DNA from: Branchiostoma floridae
Lineage: Eukaryota; Chordata; Leptocardii; Amphioxiformes; Branchiostomatidae
Assembly: GCF_000003815.2 (NCBI RefSeq)
Contig: NC_049980.1
Location: 144,981-208,980 of the forward strand
DNA length: 64,000 nucleotides
Direction: 5' to 3'
Of the stretch, positions 27,201 to 38,471 are shown piece after piece. Both the position numbers and the translations under genes were made by a program. Within the stretch, counting starts at the first letter, position 1, and each line of letters starts with the position of its first letter. The notes below the pieces were generated by a model. The model was not told the origin of the DNA. It was given only the letters and a program-made list of their open reading frames with translations, and did no database searches.

Positions 27201-28163
27201 CGCTCTTCATCTTCATGATGGTAACATCAAGCCCTGCGAACCTGATTTAGAAGAAAAAAATCATGTCTCATGTAGCTTTCCTAAAAACCACACATATTAA
27301 AACTAGTGTTATGCACCGAAAGATTAGCAATTTAGAGTAGCGTAGACTGACCCCATATTCCCTTAAGAGATGCAAAAAATAAAAACATAATGATACAAAT
27401 ATTTGACGGACCTGTATTCATTCACTTATTGGTCGATTTCCTAAATGCTACAATTGGTTGAACTGCTAATCATGATGGACATTCTTTTGTTTGCCTCATT
27501 GACCTCGTCTTCGATCTATCATGGCCGCCGCGTGATAAAGGTGTATTGGTTTGGCTGTTCAACTCGCACTGCCAGGGCTGCCCAACTATCAATAGACTAC
27601 TGTAAATGCAGAAATGTTCGCGGTGGATTAAAGTTCGCGGTTTTCGCGTTGACCAATTCACCGTGAAATTAAATCCACCGCGAACATTTTTCTATAATGG
27701 TATTAGACGGTGTTACCGCGAACTTAAAACCACCGCGAAAAGTTCTTTTTCCCGCTCCCGCGAAATTAAATCCCCGCGAACTTAAATGCATTTACAGTAT
27801 CATGTGGCGATAACAAAGGGCTAGCCCTCCTGCCATCATGACAAAGACAATAACAATACAAATGGAACTTCACATGGACAGGATAAGAAAACAGTACCAA
27901 AATTCTTAGTACATAAAAAAAAGAGGAGGCCAGGTAAGTGCACGGAACGATGTGGAAGATTGATATGATATGATTATTACAACACATTCATGAAATGCAT
28001 GTATCCAATGCTTCACCAAAGTGTTCCAAAGATCTCAGCTGATCTATGTGTTCTGTTTCACCAAAGGCAGGATTGTGGCCATTGGAAAGGAGTCAACAAG
28101 TGTGACTGGCAGGGGACCTGGAACGCCTGGTGCTTCGTCTCCGTTTCCACATGTGACGACTGA
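24226..28163 (+). CDS. Gene C: type II membrane, coiled-coil, Link-domain protein
   Basis: Five exons join in frame: 24226-24259, 25272-25417, 26234-26642, 26791-26986, 28067-28163, giving 882 nt and 293 residues. The short tail MAPRGGGQESQG leads to one membrane segment (VAMTTVVVAILMTSATLILV). Exon 3 is about 136 residues of coiled coil with a repeating [10 protein letters not shown]-like unit. Exons 4 and 5 form a Link fold: IFHLRSPKGKYMYDLDEA, then CAETGAVLASSAQLHRAW, CECGWLSDGTARYPMQEAR, and after the intron a C..C..W-N-A-W-C-F tail ending in CDD. Link domains (TSG-6, aggrecan, CD44) bind hyaluronan; ligand here is unknown. Topology is inferred type II because there is no signal peptide. 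The last exon uses the CAAAG acceptor (28066), which keeps the cysteines in frame; a CAG four bases later would not. A MITE begins seven bases after the exon 4 donor. Confidence 0.75.
24979..25160. mobile_element. MITE with TACAGTCAAACCTG ends
   Basis: It begins TACAGTCAAACCTG and ends CAGGTTTGACTGTA. Internal GTGGCCACTAT repeats are present. It lies in intron 1 of gene C. Confidence 0.85.
25584..26025. mobile_element. Non-autonomous DNA element, GGGTACCGGTA-type ends (copy 1)
   Basis: The ends are GGGTATCGGTA and ACCGGTACCCACCCC. The interior carries GGTCCGGACCTGGACCTGA. Related copies lie at 33677-34068, 44651-45132 and 48750-49150. The ends look hAT-like, but no target duplication is clear. 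Confidence 0.65.
26051..26112. repeat. 25-base hairpin
   Basis: AGGAGTTTAGCCGGCAGAGG is matched in reverse at 26087-26112 with one mismatch. It lies in intron 2 of gene C. Confidence 0.8.
26994..27546. mobile_element. MITE with CGCGGCGGCCATGA arms, containing a nested SINE fragment
   Basis: The left arm near 27008 (CGGCGGCCATGACAGATCGA) matches in reverse the right arm near 27512-27535. A SINE 3' fragment (27068-27196, GGGAATTTCCCGAGCAGCC) is inserted inside. A second, un-nested copy lies at 58317-58710. Confidence 0.8.
27598..27799. mobile_element. MITE with TACTGTAAATG ends (copy 2)
   Basis: Same family as 4745-4930, with TACTGTAAATGC and GCATTTACAGTA ends and internal TTCGCGGTGG motifs. 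Confidence 0.85.
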
Positions 28164-28228
28164 TAAACGATTGAGCAAAGTGGGTGTGATAACCAGAAGT
28201 ACAAAGATGCATTGATTAGACCTTTACC

Positions 28229-28648
28229 TTAGACCTTAGTTCCTCCCGCAACACTGTTGCATTGGTCGACTCGTCGAGCATACTTTCTCCAAAGGGTGCG
28301 GTCTTTAGCAGCCACTGCCATGCTTTCCATGTTGTTCAGCCCCATTTTCCTTCCATCATCTAAGATTGTCCGTCTTAGTGTAGTTTTAGGCCTGCCCCTG
28401 GGGCGGGTGCCCTTAGGAGCCCATGACACAGCTGTTTTTGTTGTTATTTCGTCGGATAGGCGCCATACATGTCCGACAAATCTCAATCTTCTTTTTCTGA
28501 CTGTCTCACTGGCTAGAGGCACCTTACCTCTTTGCATGAGCTCTTCATTTGTGACGTGGTCACGCCAGGAGATGCCTAGGATTGTCCTAAGGCATTTACG
28601 TTGGAAAGTGTCAAGTGATTGTGTTATCTTAGATTGTTTAGACCACAC
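28229..28648 (-). pseudogene. 5'-truncated non-LTR retrotransposon, reverse transcriptase C-terminus
   Basis: The open frame reads CLRTILGISWRDHVTNEELM, then RLRFVGHVWR and GTRPRGRPKTTLRR, typical of the C-terminal end of reverse transcriptase ORFs of RTE-like LINEs. Only about 139 residues remain. It sits just downstream of gene C on the other strand, inside the duplication but only in copy 1, so it arrived after the duplication. Confidence 0.75.
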
Positions 28649-29018
28649 TGATTAAATTGTATGAATGGGATCCTCTGAAGAGCCAAACACTAATGCGCGA
28701 GGGCAAAAAGAAGAAAAAATCGAGTTAACCTCAGGACTCAACATCCAGTCCATTCTTTTCGAGGCGAGGCTTGGTTTGTCTTATGTTTTATTACCATTCT
28801 TGTTTAAAGAGGGGAACAATGGCGCCGTGGCGCCATGCCCTGACCATGTACTCCCTGGATAACAGATCCTCTGGCAGCCATGAAATTCCATGAATTTCTC
28901 AGAAATGTTATTGCGTCACATGTGACCACAGTTTTATTTAGGGGTAGAACAGGCGAAAATCAATGCGCGCGGGGATGTCATCCATAAAAATAAGTGGCGC
29001 CTTATTACTCCTTGACGG

Positions 29019-29342
29019 AGGGTAACCTCCGACGGAGTACTGTAGTTGGCATCCTCCTACGCAGGGACATCCAACAGCCAAACCGCCTGTCTGGATGTGC
29101 CCTGCTCTTTTAACCGTCACTCTTAGTTCCTGTTGACGCCCCCCCCCCCCCCACCAGCTGTCAGCCAATCGGAGAATATGCCTTTCAGTTTTCAAAAGGT
29201 GTCTCGCATATATATAAGGTTAAGCTCATTAATATTCATAAGTAGGGCGGTCAGGAACTAAGGGTGACGGTTGAAAGAGCAGGGTACATCCAGACAGGCG
29301 GTTCGGCTGTTGGATGTTCCTGCGTAGGAGGATACTAGGTGT
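29019..29342. mobile_element. Foldback element (copy 1)
   Basis: Arms of about 85 bases: GGCATCCTCCTACGCAGGGA and CATCCAGACAGGCGG-type motifs appear in opposite orientation on the two sides. A homologous copy lies at 34722-35013 in the second duplicate. Confidence 0.8.
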
Positions 29343-30032
29343 AAGGAGGGTGATGTGATACCTGTTCGCAGCTGTATCTCTATGTTCCCTTTGCTGCATT
29401 CATATGTAGTTTGGCATGTCGTCTTCTCGTAGTTGCGAGATGATGCACTTTTTTCACATTACCTGTTTGTATAAGAAATTAAATATTTTCAGAAAATGTT
29501 CTCGGTATTGTGCACCAGGTCATCGATATCACCATTAGTTGGGGTGGAATAGTTTCAAAGCAGATGTTGGGCTATATGTCTTGACACAAATTGATTAAAC
29601 AGCTGTTGCTCCAAATGGGGTGGAATAGTTTCGAAGTAGATGTTAGACTTCAACCATCCTTTACTGCATTGGGTGTCATACCTAGTGTTAGAATAAACAA
29701 CTATCTGTACATACATTGAAACTTATCACACCCCAATACAAAAACCATAATTACGTCACGTAGTATGTGACCTACGGTCTCTTGTTTGTATTTGTAACGT
29801 TTTCAATATTTGGTACCTTGTTTCAGTGCCTATGAAACACTCAGTTGCACGTGCACATCGTAAATACATGTACCATAGAAGGAGACCATTAAATTACTTT
29901 CAGCAATAATGACAGCACTACACAATGTATTTTTATATGCTCATTGTAAAATTTCAATAATGTATGTAGGGCATCAGGCTTTTGCAAACTGATCTAGAAT
30001 GATTTTATGGTGTTCAGTTATGCCTGCTAAGC

Positions 30033-30172
30033 CTGAGAGTTTACTTACTTTGACTTTACTGAGAGTTTACTTACTTAGACTTTACTGAGAGTTTACTTAC
30101 TTAGACTTTACTGAGAGTTTACTTACTTAGACTTTACTGAGAGTTTACTTACTTAGACTTTACTGAGAGTTT
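30033..30172. repeat. 26-bp tandem repeat
   Basis: More than five units of CTGAGAGTTTACTTACTTAG plus ACTTTA. The matching place in copy 2 (about 35693) has a single degenerate unit, so the expansion followed the duplication. Confidence 0.95.
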
Positions 30173-30317
30173 AGTTGTGTATTTTAAACATGTTGTAGTG
30201 AAAACCAAACAAGAATATGAAAACGCGTAAAAAAATCGCAATAGAGCAACTATTTGCTGTTACCAGAGCTTGAGTAGACATACGACCAACTAGCTGTGTT
30301 ATTTGAATAACACAAGA

Positions 30318-30377
30318 AGAAGAATACGTATGCAAATTTAAGTATTAGAATACTTAAATTTGCATACGTATTCTTCT
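30318..30377. repeat. Perfect 27-base hairpin
   Basis: 30318-30344 and 30351-30377 are exact reverse complements with a 6-base loop TTAGAA. It is absent from the second copy of the duplication. Confidence 0.95.
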
Positions 30378-32688
30378 ACCCTCTTTGTAAAATGTTCACC
30401 AGAAATTATATTAGAGACGCCCAATTGCTGCCTGACAGTCGAACGTAGATTTCAGATGCTGTTTATATGACAAGGTATCTAGAACCAAAATGACAGTGAC
30501 ACGGTAGAGTGAGAGAAAAATGTAAGGGGATACAACATATTTTGGGGTTTGCAAAATATGTTGATCTCTAAATACAAATTTGTAAAGTGATATGCACTGA
30601 GGAACCTATTATGTGACCTCAAAGTGAAACGCCTTACCTGGCAAAATGTTTAGTCTTACATTTCTTAAGTCTCAAACAATTCTTATGTTAACTTACTGAA
30701 AACGTTATCTTAGTTCACATGGTATGAAATGTTTTGTCACCTGTAAACAACAATATCTTTGGTCAAATAGTAAAACAAGGTTCCTTTAGTTCCTTCCGTT
30801 GGATATTGTGACAATCATTGGTAGTCAAAAGTATCCATTTGTGCTACTAATTGTTGTAATCTTGATGGAGCAATAAAAGTAAATCACATCTAAATGTGAT
30901 GATGTACATGAGGACAGAATGTGTTGTGACTTAATGTGTGAAGAGACAATTCAGAACGGCATGGACCTACAGATTTCTTAGCGTGGTAAGATGTAAGGTG
31001 TATATTAGACCACGTCAGGTAGTTGATGATCCTCTGCATACTCCAGATTTAGTAATAGAGGGCTAAAAATTAAGATGGTTAAAAACACCACGATAACTAT
31101 ATTTTTAAAATAGGCACCATAAACGTTGCAACAAGAATTGAAGTGACAAAACGTGATATCACAGCCAACAAGTCTTTCACTTCCGTGTGCAAGAAGTGCA
31201 CAAAGTGGTACTAGTGTGGTAGACTGGTAACACTTACCAAGTTGGTGACTATACTCATGGCTACCACACTGGTGCTACTTCGACCTCTACAACTACGGTC
31301 ATGGCTACATGTTCCTCGCAAGTGTCACTTCTACAAGTACATGTGTACAATCAAGACGAAATTTCCCCATTTTAGTACTTTCTCGTCATGTTGACGATCT
31401 CAGGAGGGAATTAATTTTTCTTGAAAATCAGGCCAAAATTGATGAGCGCGCTGATGTCATCCATAAAATTTACTTGCTGTGTCCTTAGCTTTAATATACG
31501 GCCCATGTTCCTTTGTTCTTGCGTGTCGTTTCTTTACATAACGTTTGGCCGGAGTACTCTTGGCCATGTGATTTTATCTGGTGGAATTGTTATGGGAGGA
31601 AAACAGGGCCTATCTTAACTCTTTTTGGCAAAACGACCAAACAACGTGTTTACGTGTTCTCGTGACAACATCAAAACAGTGATTTAAGCAAGGTATTAGT
31701 CTGTAACTTTCTTAGATCTGACAACTTTGTTATTTATAAGGTTTCCTAAGAACCAGAAGGGTTTTTTGAAGCCAAGACTGTAATCTCAGAAATGCAAGTA
31801 GCCTTTGTCAAAGAAAGGGCAAACCGGTATTCAAAAGCTTGAAAGATATCATCACTTGTGTAAACAAAATTGTGTCGCATAATTGTGTCCCATAATTGCA
31901 GTACGGTCTCGTATCACCACCCCGGTGTCTTTTTTTATCACCCTTTACGAAACTCTTTTGGCTGTTGTTTATCAATCGATGATTGCCATATATATTGTCC
32001 TTCTCTACTAACTAACTATTCTGGCAACTTATTTGACCACTTTCCACTTATTTTCTGAGCAAACATTACGTAACGTACAAGAGAAAAATCCAGATAGAAT
32101 CATCATAAGCTTCTTGTTCATGTCCTGTCTCTGTATTTGTGTCAACGTAAATGAATTGCATTCTCCAGGCTAAGGACATATTGATTCGTATACATGGATT
32201 ACATCCACCCCTGGATAAATTTTCGCTAATTTCCAAAAAGTTTTCGACCATAATATAAGTCGTACAAAGTAACTGCATATTGCGCAAATGTATAAGGTAA
32301 GTTGGGACAAAATGTCGGAAAACGGATACTGATGTAATAGAATACCAAGTGACCCTAACTCTACAGTTAAAGAAAAAAAATTATGAAAAAAAAACAGAAA
32401 TGAAAACTATTGTTCGTTAGGTCATACTCTCCATGTTAGACTTTTTTTCAAGTTTCCTGACCACTTAGATTTCACAGCTTTTTGGTCAAACATGTTTGCA
32501 CGCTTGCATCAGTTTGGGGGTTACCAGAGCATCGATCGAATCAGCATGGCTTTATACCATGTAATGATCAACGCAATTCAGAAGTATCAAGTATATCATT
32601 TTTGTATTCCTACTATGTTGGTTAAAGGAATAAAGATTAAAAGATAAACCATGAGTATGTCGTGTAGGACACAAGTGACATGTGGTGT

Positions 32689-32765
32689 TCAGTCGCAGCT
32701 GGGCATCTTACGGAAGCACCAGGCGTCGTTAAGGGCTTTGCTCCCGCAGTCGACGATGTCCACCC
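32689..32765 (-). pseudogene. Orphan Link-domain terminal exon fragment
   Basis: The minus strand encodes [20 protein letters not shown] then PSCD and a stop, very close to the last exons of genes D and E. The upstream Cys-Gly part is missing, and no Link exon precedes it. It is a relic of a further D/E-like gene. Confidence 0.75.
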
Positions 32766-32796
32766 TGTTATTTTCGGATGTCTCTTAGACATTTAG

Positions 32797-33225
32797 TGGG
32801 ACCGAGTAGCGCAGCGGCAGCGTGTTTGCCTCGTGGCCGAGAGGTCTCGGGTTCGAATCCGGCTGCCGTGTTACCGATCTTGTGCCCTTCGGAAATGCCT
32901 TTTACACGACTTTCCTCATTTTGCTCAGGTGCGAAATGAGTACCTAGCTTCGGCTAGGGCCGTCCCTCGGATAGGACGTTAAATGGAGGTCCCGTGTTTG
33001 GGGAGAGCAACATCCCAAGCACGTTAAAGAACCCGCCACATGTGCGATGGTGCGGTGTGAGCGGATCAAGCCATTCCGGCCAAAATGGTGTAGGGAATCT
33101 CCCGAGCAGCCCTCGTAACCCCTGCCTCGCCTATTGGGTCAGTTAGTCCTTACTCATAGTGAGCAATTGGGCTGGTCTCAATCATGATGTTTCTGACCTA
33201 GGGCGAAGAGATGCTGTTACAGTTA
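32797..33225 (+). mobile_element. tRNA-derived SINE, near full length
   Basis: The tRNA-like head begins GGGACCGAGTAGCGCAGCGG, with B-box GGTTCGAATCC (32850-32860). The body contains TAGGACGTTAAATGG and AGCACGTTAAAGAACCC, and it ends in GATGCTGTTACAGTT. Fragments of the family occur at 27068-27196, 46274-46441 and in reverse at 56660-56860. Confidence 0.85.
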
Positions 33226-33355
33226 AAATCATGTAACCCGTAACCTTGTTACGTGGTGACCATTAAGTAAAAAAAATTACGGGTTAAAAAGAAAAAAGAC
33301 AATGACAATACAAATGGAATTTGACATGGACAGGATAATAAAACAGTACCAATAT

Positions 33356-33559
33356 TGGATGTAGGAGAATTCTTTTTTCACAATTTAATTGGCTTACGTT
33401 TCGATGTCTCTTAGAAAAACCTCAGAGCTTCTGACTGGAGTTCAGCTTCTCGCCACTATAAGTAGCCGATGTAGGTGGCGCTTTTGCGGCGAGAGCCATC
33501 GAAACGCAAGCCAAGTTAAAAGTACCTACTGGTTGTGAAAAAGAATTCTCCTACATCCT
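33356..33559. mobile_element. Foldback MITE
   Basis: It begins GGATGTAGGAGAATTC and ends GAATTCTCCTACATCC. Inner arms CGTTTCGATG and CATCGAAACG also pair. Confidence 0.85.
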
Positions 33560-33676
33560 AAATTATATCAACCTGATAAAATTATTTTCGGAAGTACCAA
33601 TATCCTCAGTAGATTATGTAAATTATATAGGAGGCAAGGTGACAGCACGCAACGATGTGAAAGATTATGGTATGAA

Positions 33677-34068
33677 TAGGGGTGATGAACAAAACCGTTT
33701 TTTCGTATTGTTCCGGTCCGGAAAAACCGGACCTGAAAAAAATAGCTGGACCGGATGTTGGACCTATAAAGAAATTAACAGATTATTTAATCATGCATTT
33801 ACACGTTTTGGAGTAGAGTTTGTAGTCATTTCTACCAAGTTTTACAGTCAATCGTACAGAGACAGATAGAGTTGTGGGGTTTTAATACCCAGAGTAAGTC
33901 TATTACTCTACCAAAAAGATTTCTTGGTAGTGAAATGGGCCATTGTTATGAGTATCGTCCATACACAAGTTTTTATACTGAATCAGGTCCAGGTCCGGAC
34001 CTGGACCTGATCCTCTGGACCTGAATCGGACCTGGACCTGAATTTTCTGTAACGGCACCCACCCCTAG
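33677..34068. mobile_element. Non-autonomous DNA element, GGGTACCGGTA family (copy 2)
   Basis: It begins TAGGGGTGATG and ends CACCCACCCCTA, with internal GGTCCGGACCTGGACCTGA like the copy at 25584. Confidence 0.65.
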
Positions 34069-34196
34069 GTATGAATATTGCAACATTTATTCTTATCAAT
34101 CTATGAAATGCATGTATCACATAAAAACCTCCAATGCGTCAGCATAGTGCTCCATGCAAAGATGTAAGCTGATCTATGTGTTCTGTTTTACTAAAG

Positions 34197-34296
34197 GCCG
34201 TCTTGTGGCAGTCTGATAGGTGTCAACCATTGTGACTGGCAGCAGGAAACCTGGGACGCCTGGTGCTACATCGCCGTCTCCACTTGTGACGACTGA
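34197..34296 (+). CDS. Second Link-domain terminal exon (duplicate of gene C exon 5)
   Basis: After a CTAAAG acceptor, phase 2 reading gives PSCGSLIGVNHCDWQQETW, then DAWCYIAVSTCDD and a stop. It keeps all cysteines of gene C's last exon with one extra codon. No Link first-half exon lies between it and gene C. It is either an alternative terminal exon for gene C or an orphan; conserved cysteines and an open frame favour at least recent use. Confidence 0.6.
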
Positions 34297-34721
34297 TAAT
34301 GTACAAAGAGGGGGTGATAATCAGCAGTAAAAGCTGCATTGTTCAGGCCATAATGATTTAATTTTTGGATTAATGCGCGAGGGCGAAAAAAATCCAGTTA
34401 ACCACAGGACTCAACATTCAGTCCATTCTTTCCCAGGCTTGGTTTGTCTTATGTTCACCTCCAGTAAGATCATCGTTGCCGTTTCAATAATGTTTCATTG
34501 CCATTCTTGCTCAAAGAAGGGGCAAGGGTGCTGTGGCACCATACCCTGTCCATGAGCTTCCTTACCGTGGAGAGCAGATCGTCTGGCAAGCAAAAAATTC
34601 TGATTTGTCAGGCATGTTATTTGGTCAGATGTGGCCACATTTTTTGGGGGAGGCGAAAATCAATGCGCGCGGGGATGCCATCCACAAATTTAAGTCACTG
34701 TGGCCTTATTACTACGGAGTA

Positions 34722-35013
34722 CTGTAGTTGGCATCCTCCTACGCAGGGACATCCAACAGCCAAACCGCCTGTCTGGATGTACCCTACTCTTTCAACCGCC
34801 GCACTTAGTTCCTGTGGACCCCCCCAAATCAGCTGTCAGCCAATAAGAGAATATGCCTTTCAGTTTTCAAAAGTGGTTTTGCATATATAAGGGTAAGCTC
34901 TTTAATGATAATAAGCAGGGTGGTCAGGACCTAAGGGTGACGGTACGCGGTTGAAAGAGCAGGGTACATCCAGACAGGCGGTTTGCTGTTGGATGTCCCT
35001 GCGAAGGAGGATG
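34722..35013. mobile_element. Foldback element (copy 2)
   Basis: Same arms as 29019-29342, here with GGCATCCTCCTACGCAGGGA at 34729 and its reverse partner near 34990-35012. Confidence 0.8.
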
Positions 35014-36236
35014 TGTAGTTGGGTGATGTGATACCTGTTCGCAGCTGTATCTCTATCTTCCTTTTTCTGCATTCATATGTAGTTTGGCATGTGGTCTGCT
35101 CGTAGTTGCGAGATGGTGCACTTTTTTCACATTACCTGTTTGTATAACTAATGTAATATTTTCAGAAAATGTTCTCGGTTTTGTGCCCCAGGTCATCGAT
35201 ATCGACATGTAGTTTAGGTGGAATAATCTATAAGCAGATGTTGGGCTATGTCTAGCTACAAATTGATTAAACAACTGTTGCAACAGCTCTAGATGAAACT
35301 CTAAGCAGATGTTAGGCTCCAACCATCCTTTACTGCATTAGTTGCTATACCTAGTGTTGGAATAATCAACTACCTGCACATAAATAAAAACGTATCACAA
35401 TCCATTGTAAAAAAACATAATTACGTCAAGGAGTATGTGACCTACGGCCTCTTGTTTGTATTTGCAACATTTTGAATATTTGGTACAGTGTTACAGTGCC
35501 TACGAAGTAGTCAATTGCACGTAAACATCGTAAATGTCATAGAAAGAGACATTGAATTACTTACAGCGATATTGACAGCACAAAACAGTGTATTGTTTAT
35601 ATGCTTATTGTAACATATTTAATAATGTAGGGCATCAAACTTTTGCAAATTAATCTGGAATGATTTCTATGGTGTTTGGCTGACTGCTAAGCCTGAGACT
35701 TTAGTCGTGTATTTCAAACATGTTGTAGTGAAAACCAAACTAGAATATAAAACCGTATAAAATAACTCGGAGTAGAGCAACTATCTACTGTTACAAAAAT
35801 CACCAGAGCTTGAGTAGACGTACGACCAACTGTCATTATGTCATTAATGCTCAAATAAATTTGCAAATTAAGTATTGTTCTACTCTCTTTGTAAAATGTT
35901 CACCAGAAAGTAGAGACGTCCATTGGTTGTCTGAGAGTATAAAGTAGATTTCAATTGTTTTTGATATAACAAGGTATTTAAACTATAAAGTAACAGTTGC
36001 AATGTAGAGTTAGAGGAAAAGTAATGGGAGACTACATCTTTTTTCTGTTTGTTTCGATAAAATATGTTGATCTTTGCTTATAAATTTATAATATTACATG
36101 CACTGAGCAATGTATTTTAGGGTTCCAAAGTGAAATATCTTACCTGGCAAATTATGTTGTTTAGTCTCAAACCATTTGTAATGTTAATTTATAGAACGTT
36201 ATCTTATTACAATTGGTTTAACGCAAATAGTACATA

Positions 36237-36470
36237 AAGCTAAGGCACAACCCGCCGTACGTACAAATACGTGCTGCATGTGTGCGTGCGAAAACGTGGG
36301 CAATCTTTTGGGATCCGTATGAGGTACGTACCGCCTCCGTACGTGCCAGTACGGGCGACGCACCTGCTCTGTACAGCCTGAACGTTTTCATAAATTCGTG
36401 GCGGACGTGGTATCACAAAAAAAAAACATACGGACAAATTGCACGTACGGCGGGTTGTGCCCTTAGCTTA
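36237..36470. mobile_element. MITE with GGCACAACCCGCCGTACGT arms
   Basis: It begins AAGCTAAGGCACAACCCGCC and ends GGCGGGTTGTGCCCTTAGCT with one base difference. Non-coding. Confidence 0.85.
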
Positions 36471-37165
36471 ACGTTTTGTTATCTATACATAACAAATCTT
36501 TTCCCATAAAACTAGTGTTATAAAACTTCATTGTTATTGATGGCCAAAAGTACGTTTGTGCTGACCAATCTTGAAATCTTGATGGAGCAATATAAGTAAA
36601 CCACATCTCAATGTGATGGTGCACATGAGGACGGAGTGTGATGTGACTTAATATGCGAAGAAACTTGATAGTTCAGAACGTAATGGACCGACAGATTTTT
36701 TTCTTACCCTGGTAATTTGTATCTGATATAAGGCCAAATCAAGTTGACTTTATTGGTGATATCTTCTGCAAACTTCATCAATTAAGTCTACCACAAGATG
36801 TCACTTCTACAAGTATAAGCAAGGCGGCCACAGGATATTTTCCATTTTGGTACCTCTTCGTCATTTTGCATCTCGGGGGGGGGGGGGTATTTTTTCTTGA
36901 AAATCAGGCAAAATTAATTAGCGCGTTGATGTCATCCATAAAGTTTGCTTGCTGTGGCCTTATCTGTAGTGTAAAAAAATCTATATTCCCCATGTTCCCT
37001 TGTTCTTTTGTGCCGTTTCGGTACATAATGTTTGATCGGAGGACTCTTGTCCATGTATTTTTATCTGGTGAAATTGGTATGGTATGGAAAACAGGGCTTC
37101 TAAACTCCCTTTAGTCAAACGACCAAACAATGTGTTTACGTGTTCTCATGACATCAAAATAAGAC

Positions 37166-38471
37166 AGTCCAATGTAACACGTTATCGTTACTAATATGAT
37201 AACAGGCATATCGGCATCTTGAAGTCCAATATCCAGCTATGTTCCGTCAAAGCGATTTGGCGGAAATTGTCGTCCCCATGTTAAAGGGAGTCAAATATTT
37301 CAAACGTACATAACATGTATTAGATGGCATTTTCAGCACCGGGGAAAACCTCAGCTGCTCAATAACATTCCCGTGTTTTACTGTTTGTAAATTAAAGGCA
37401 CCTCTTTTATTTTCATTTATCTTTTTGAATATGTGATATTGAAAATATACTCAACTTTGAACAGTCCTTTTAACTTAAACAGATCACGACGCCATTTTCT
37501 GTTTAAGTGTATAACAAGATAGACAGACAGCAGCTTAGCAAGGTCACCTCATCATGAGGTGTCAGAGTTGAAGGTTCATCTAAAAAATGACAATTAGCAA
37601 AGAGACAGGTTTTTCCACTATGTTAAAGACCGCCGATGGCAACACTGCCAAATCAGGCTTGTGGCTGTGACGTCACACAAAACAGCTTGGATCGTCCAAA
37701 CTTAAGTAAAATCATAGAATGTTGTCAAAAATCATTGATGTTCGACAGGATAAATGGCCTCGGTCGGGCTACTAATAGCTCACAGATAGAGAATGGGTGT
37801 ATGTTTACTGTATGGTCTTTTGTCTGAATTCATAAGGGTTCTAAGTTACCTCTGCATGCTCGGATTCTAACGATCACACCTCCATTAATAGAGGCGTCTA
37901 TTGAGTAAGTCAATGAGGGTTAGACATCCAGGTATCAGTACTTACACGACACGCGAAAAAGCAGTTACTCAAGCAACTGGATATGATTTTGCAAACGATC
38001 AGACGTTTCAGACAAAATCTACTGTCTTTCGTCAGTGACACGGAAGAATTTGGTCTCTGCCTGGGCTCTGCACGAGCAATTAAACCGATACGATCAGGTT
38101 GGACAACACCGATGATGTAGTCTCTCTACATAGATCGGTGACATCATCGACTATACCTAAAACGATTCGGATTTCGCCGAAAGAAGCATTAAATCTGTCA
38201 TTATATATTCACGCTCATGACGTATGGGGCAACAGCAGTGCCTAGCAACCAATGGGGAACGGCTTTGTCCCCAGAAAAAAGTACGGGAGATTCCCTTGCT
38301 TCTTCTATGACTTATTTGTCAGTTTATATCTAAGTCTCCTCAGAGAAATCTTCAATCGCGGTGGATTGTTACACACAGCCGCAGCGCGACTCGTAGCCCC
38401 TAGAACATCATTGCTTGATTGTTCTTCGATTCAGTTAAGCTCGTTGCTCAACTATCCCTAGGGTGTAGAAA
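37166..38471. other. Region upstream of gene D
   Basis: No exon is recognised. A repeat with CTCAAGCAACTGGATATG at about 37972 is related to foldbacks at 43200-43376 and 50860-51050. The gene D promoter should lie near 38200-38470; I see no clear TATA box. Confidence 0.4.

Larger units (their letters stand above)
27840..31680. repeat. Segmental direct duplication, copy 1
   Basis: It shares order and sequence with 33290-37165: the gene C terminal exon, an inverted element, then long AT-rich non-coding sequence up to ACGACCAAACAA. Copy 1 has extra insertions, a LINE fragment (28229-28648) and a 26-bp tandem repeat (30033-30172). Confidence 0.8.
33290..37165. repeat. Segmental direct duplication, copy 2
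   Basis: Diverged copy of 27840-31680. It holds its own MITE (33356-33559), a hAT-like element (33677-34068), the extra Link exon (34197-34296), a foldback (34722-35013) and a MITE with GGCACAACCCGCCGTACGT arms (36237-36470). Confidence 0.8.

Noticed and set aside
28021-28215. Alternative frame for gene C's last exon using the CAG acceptor four bases downstream
   Set aside because: That frame loses the cysteines and the D-A/N-A-W-C-F pattern shared by the terminal exons of genes D and E and the 34197 duplicate.
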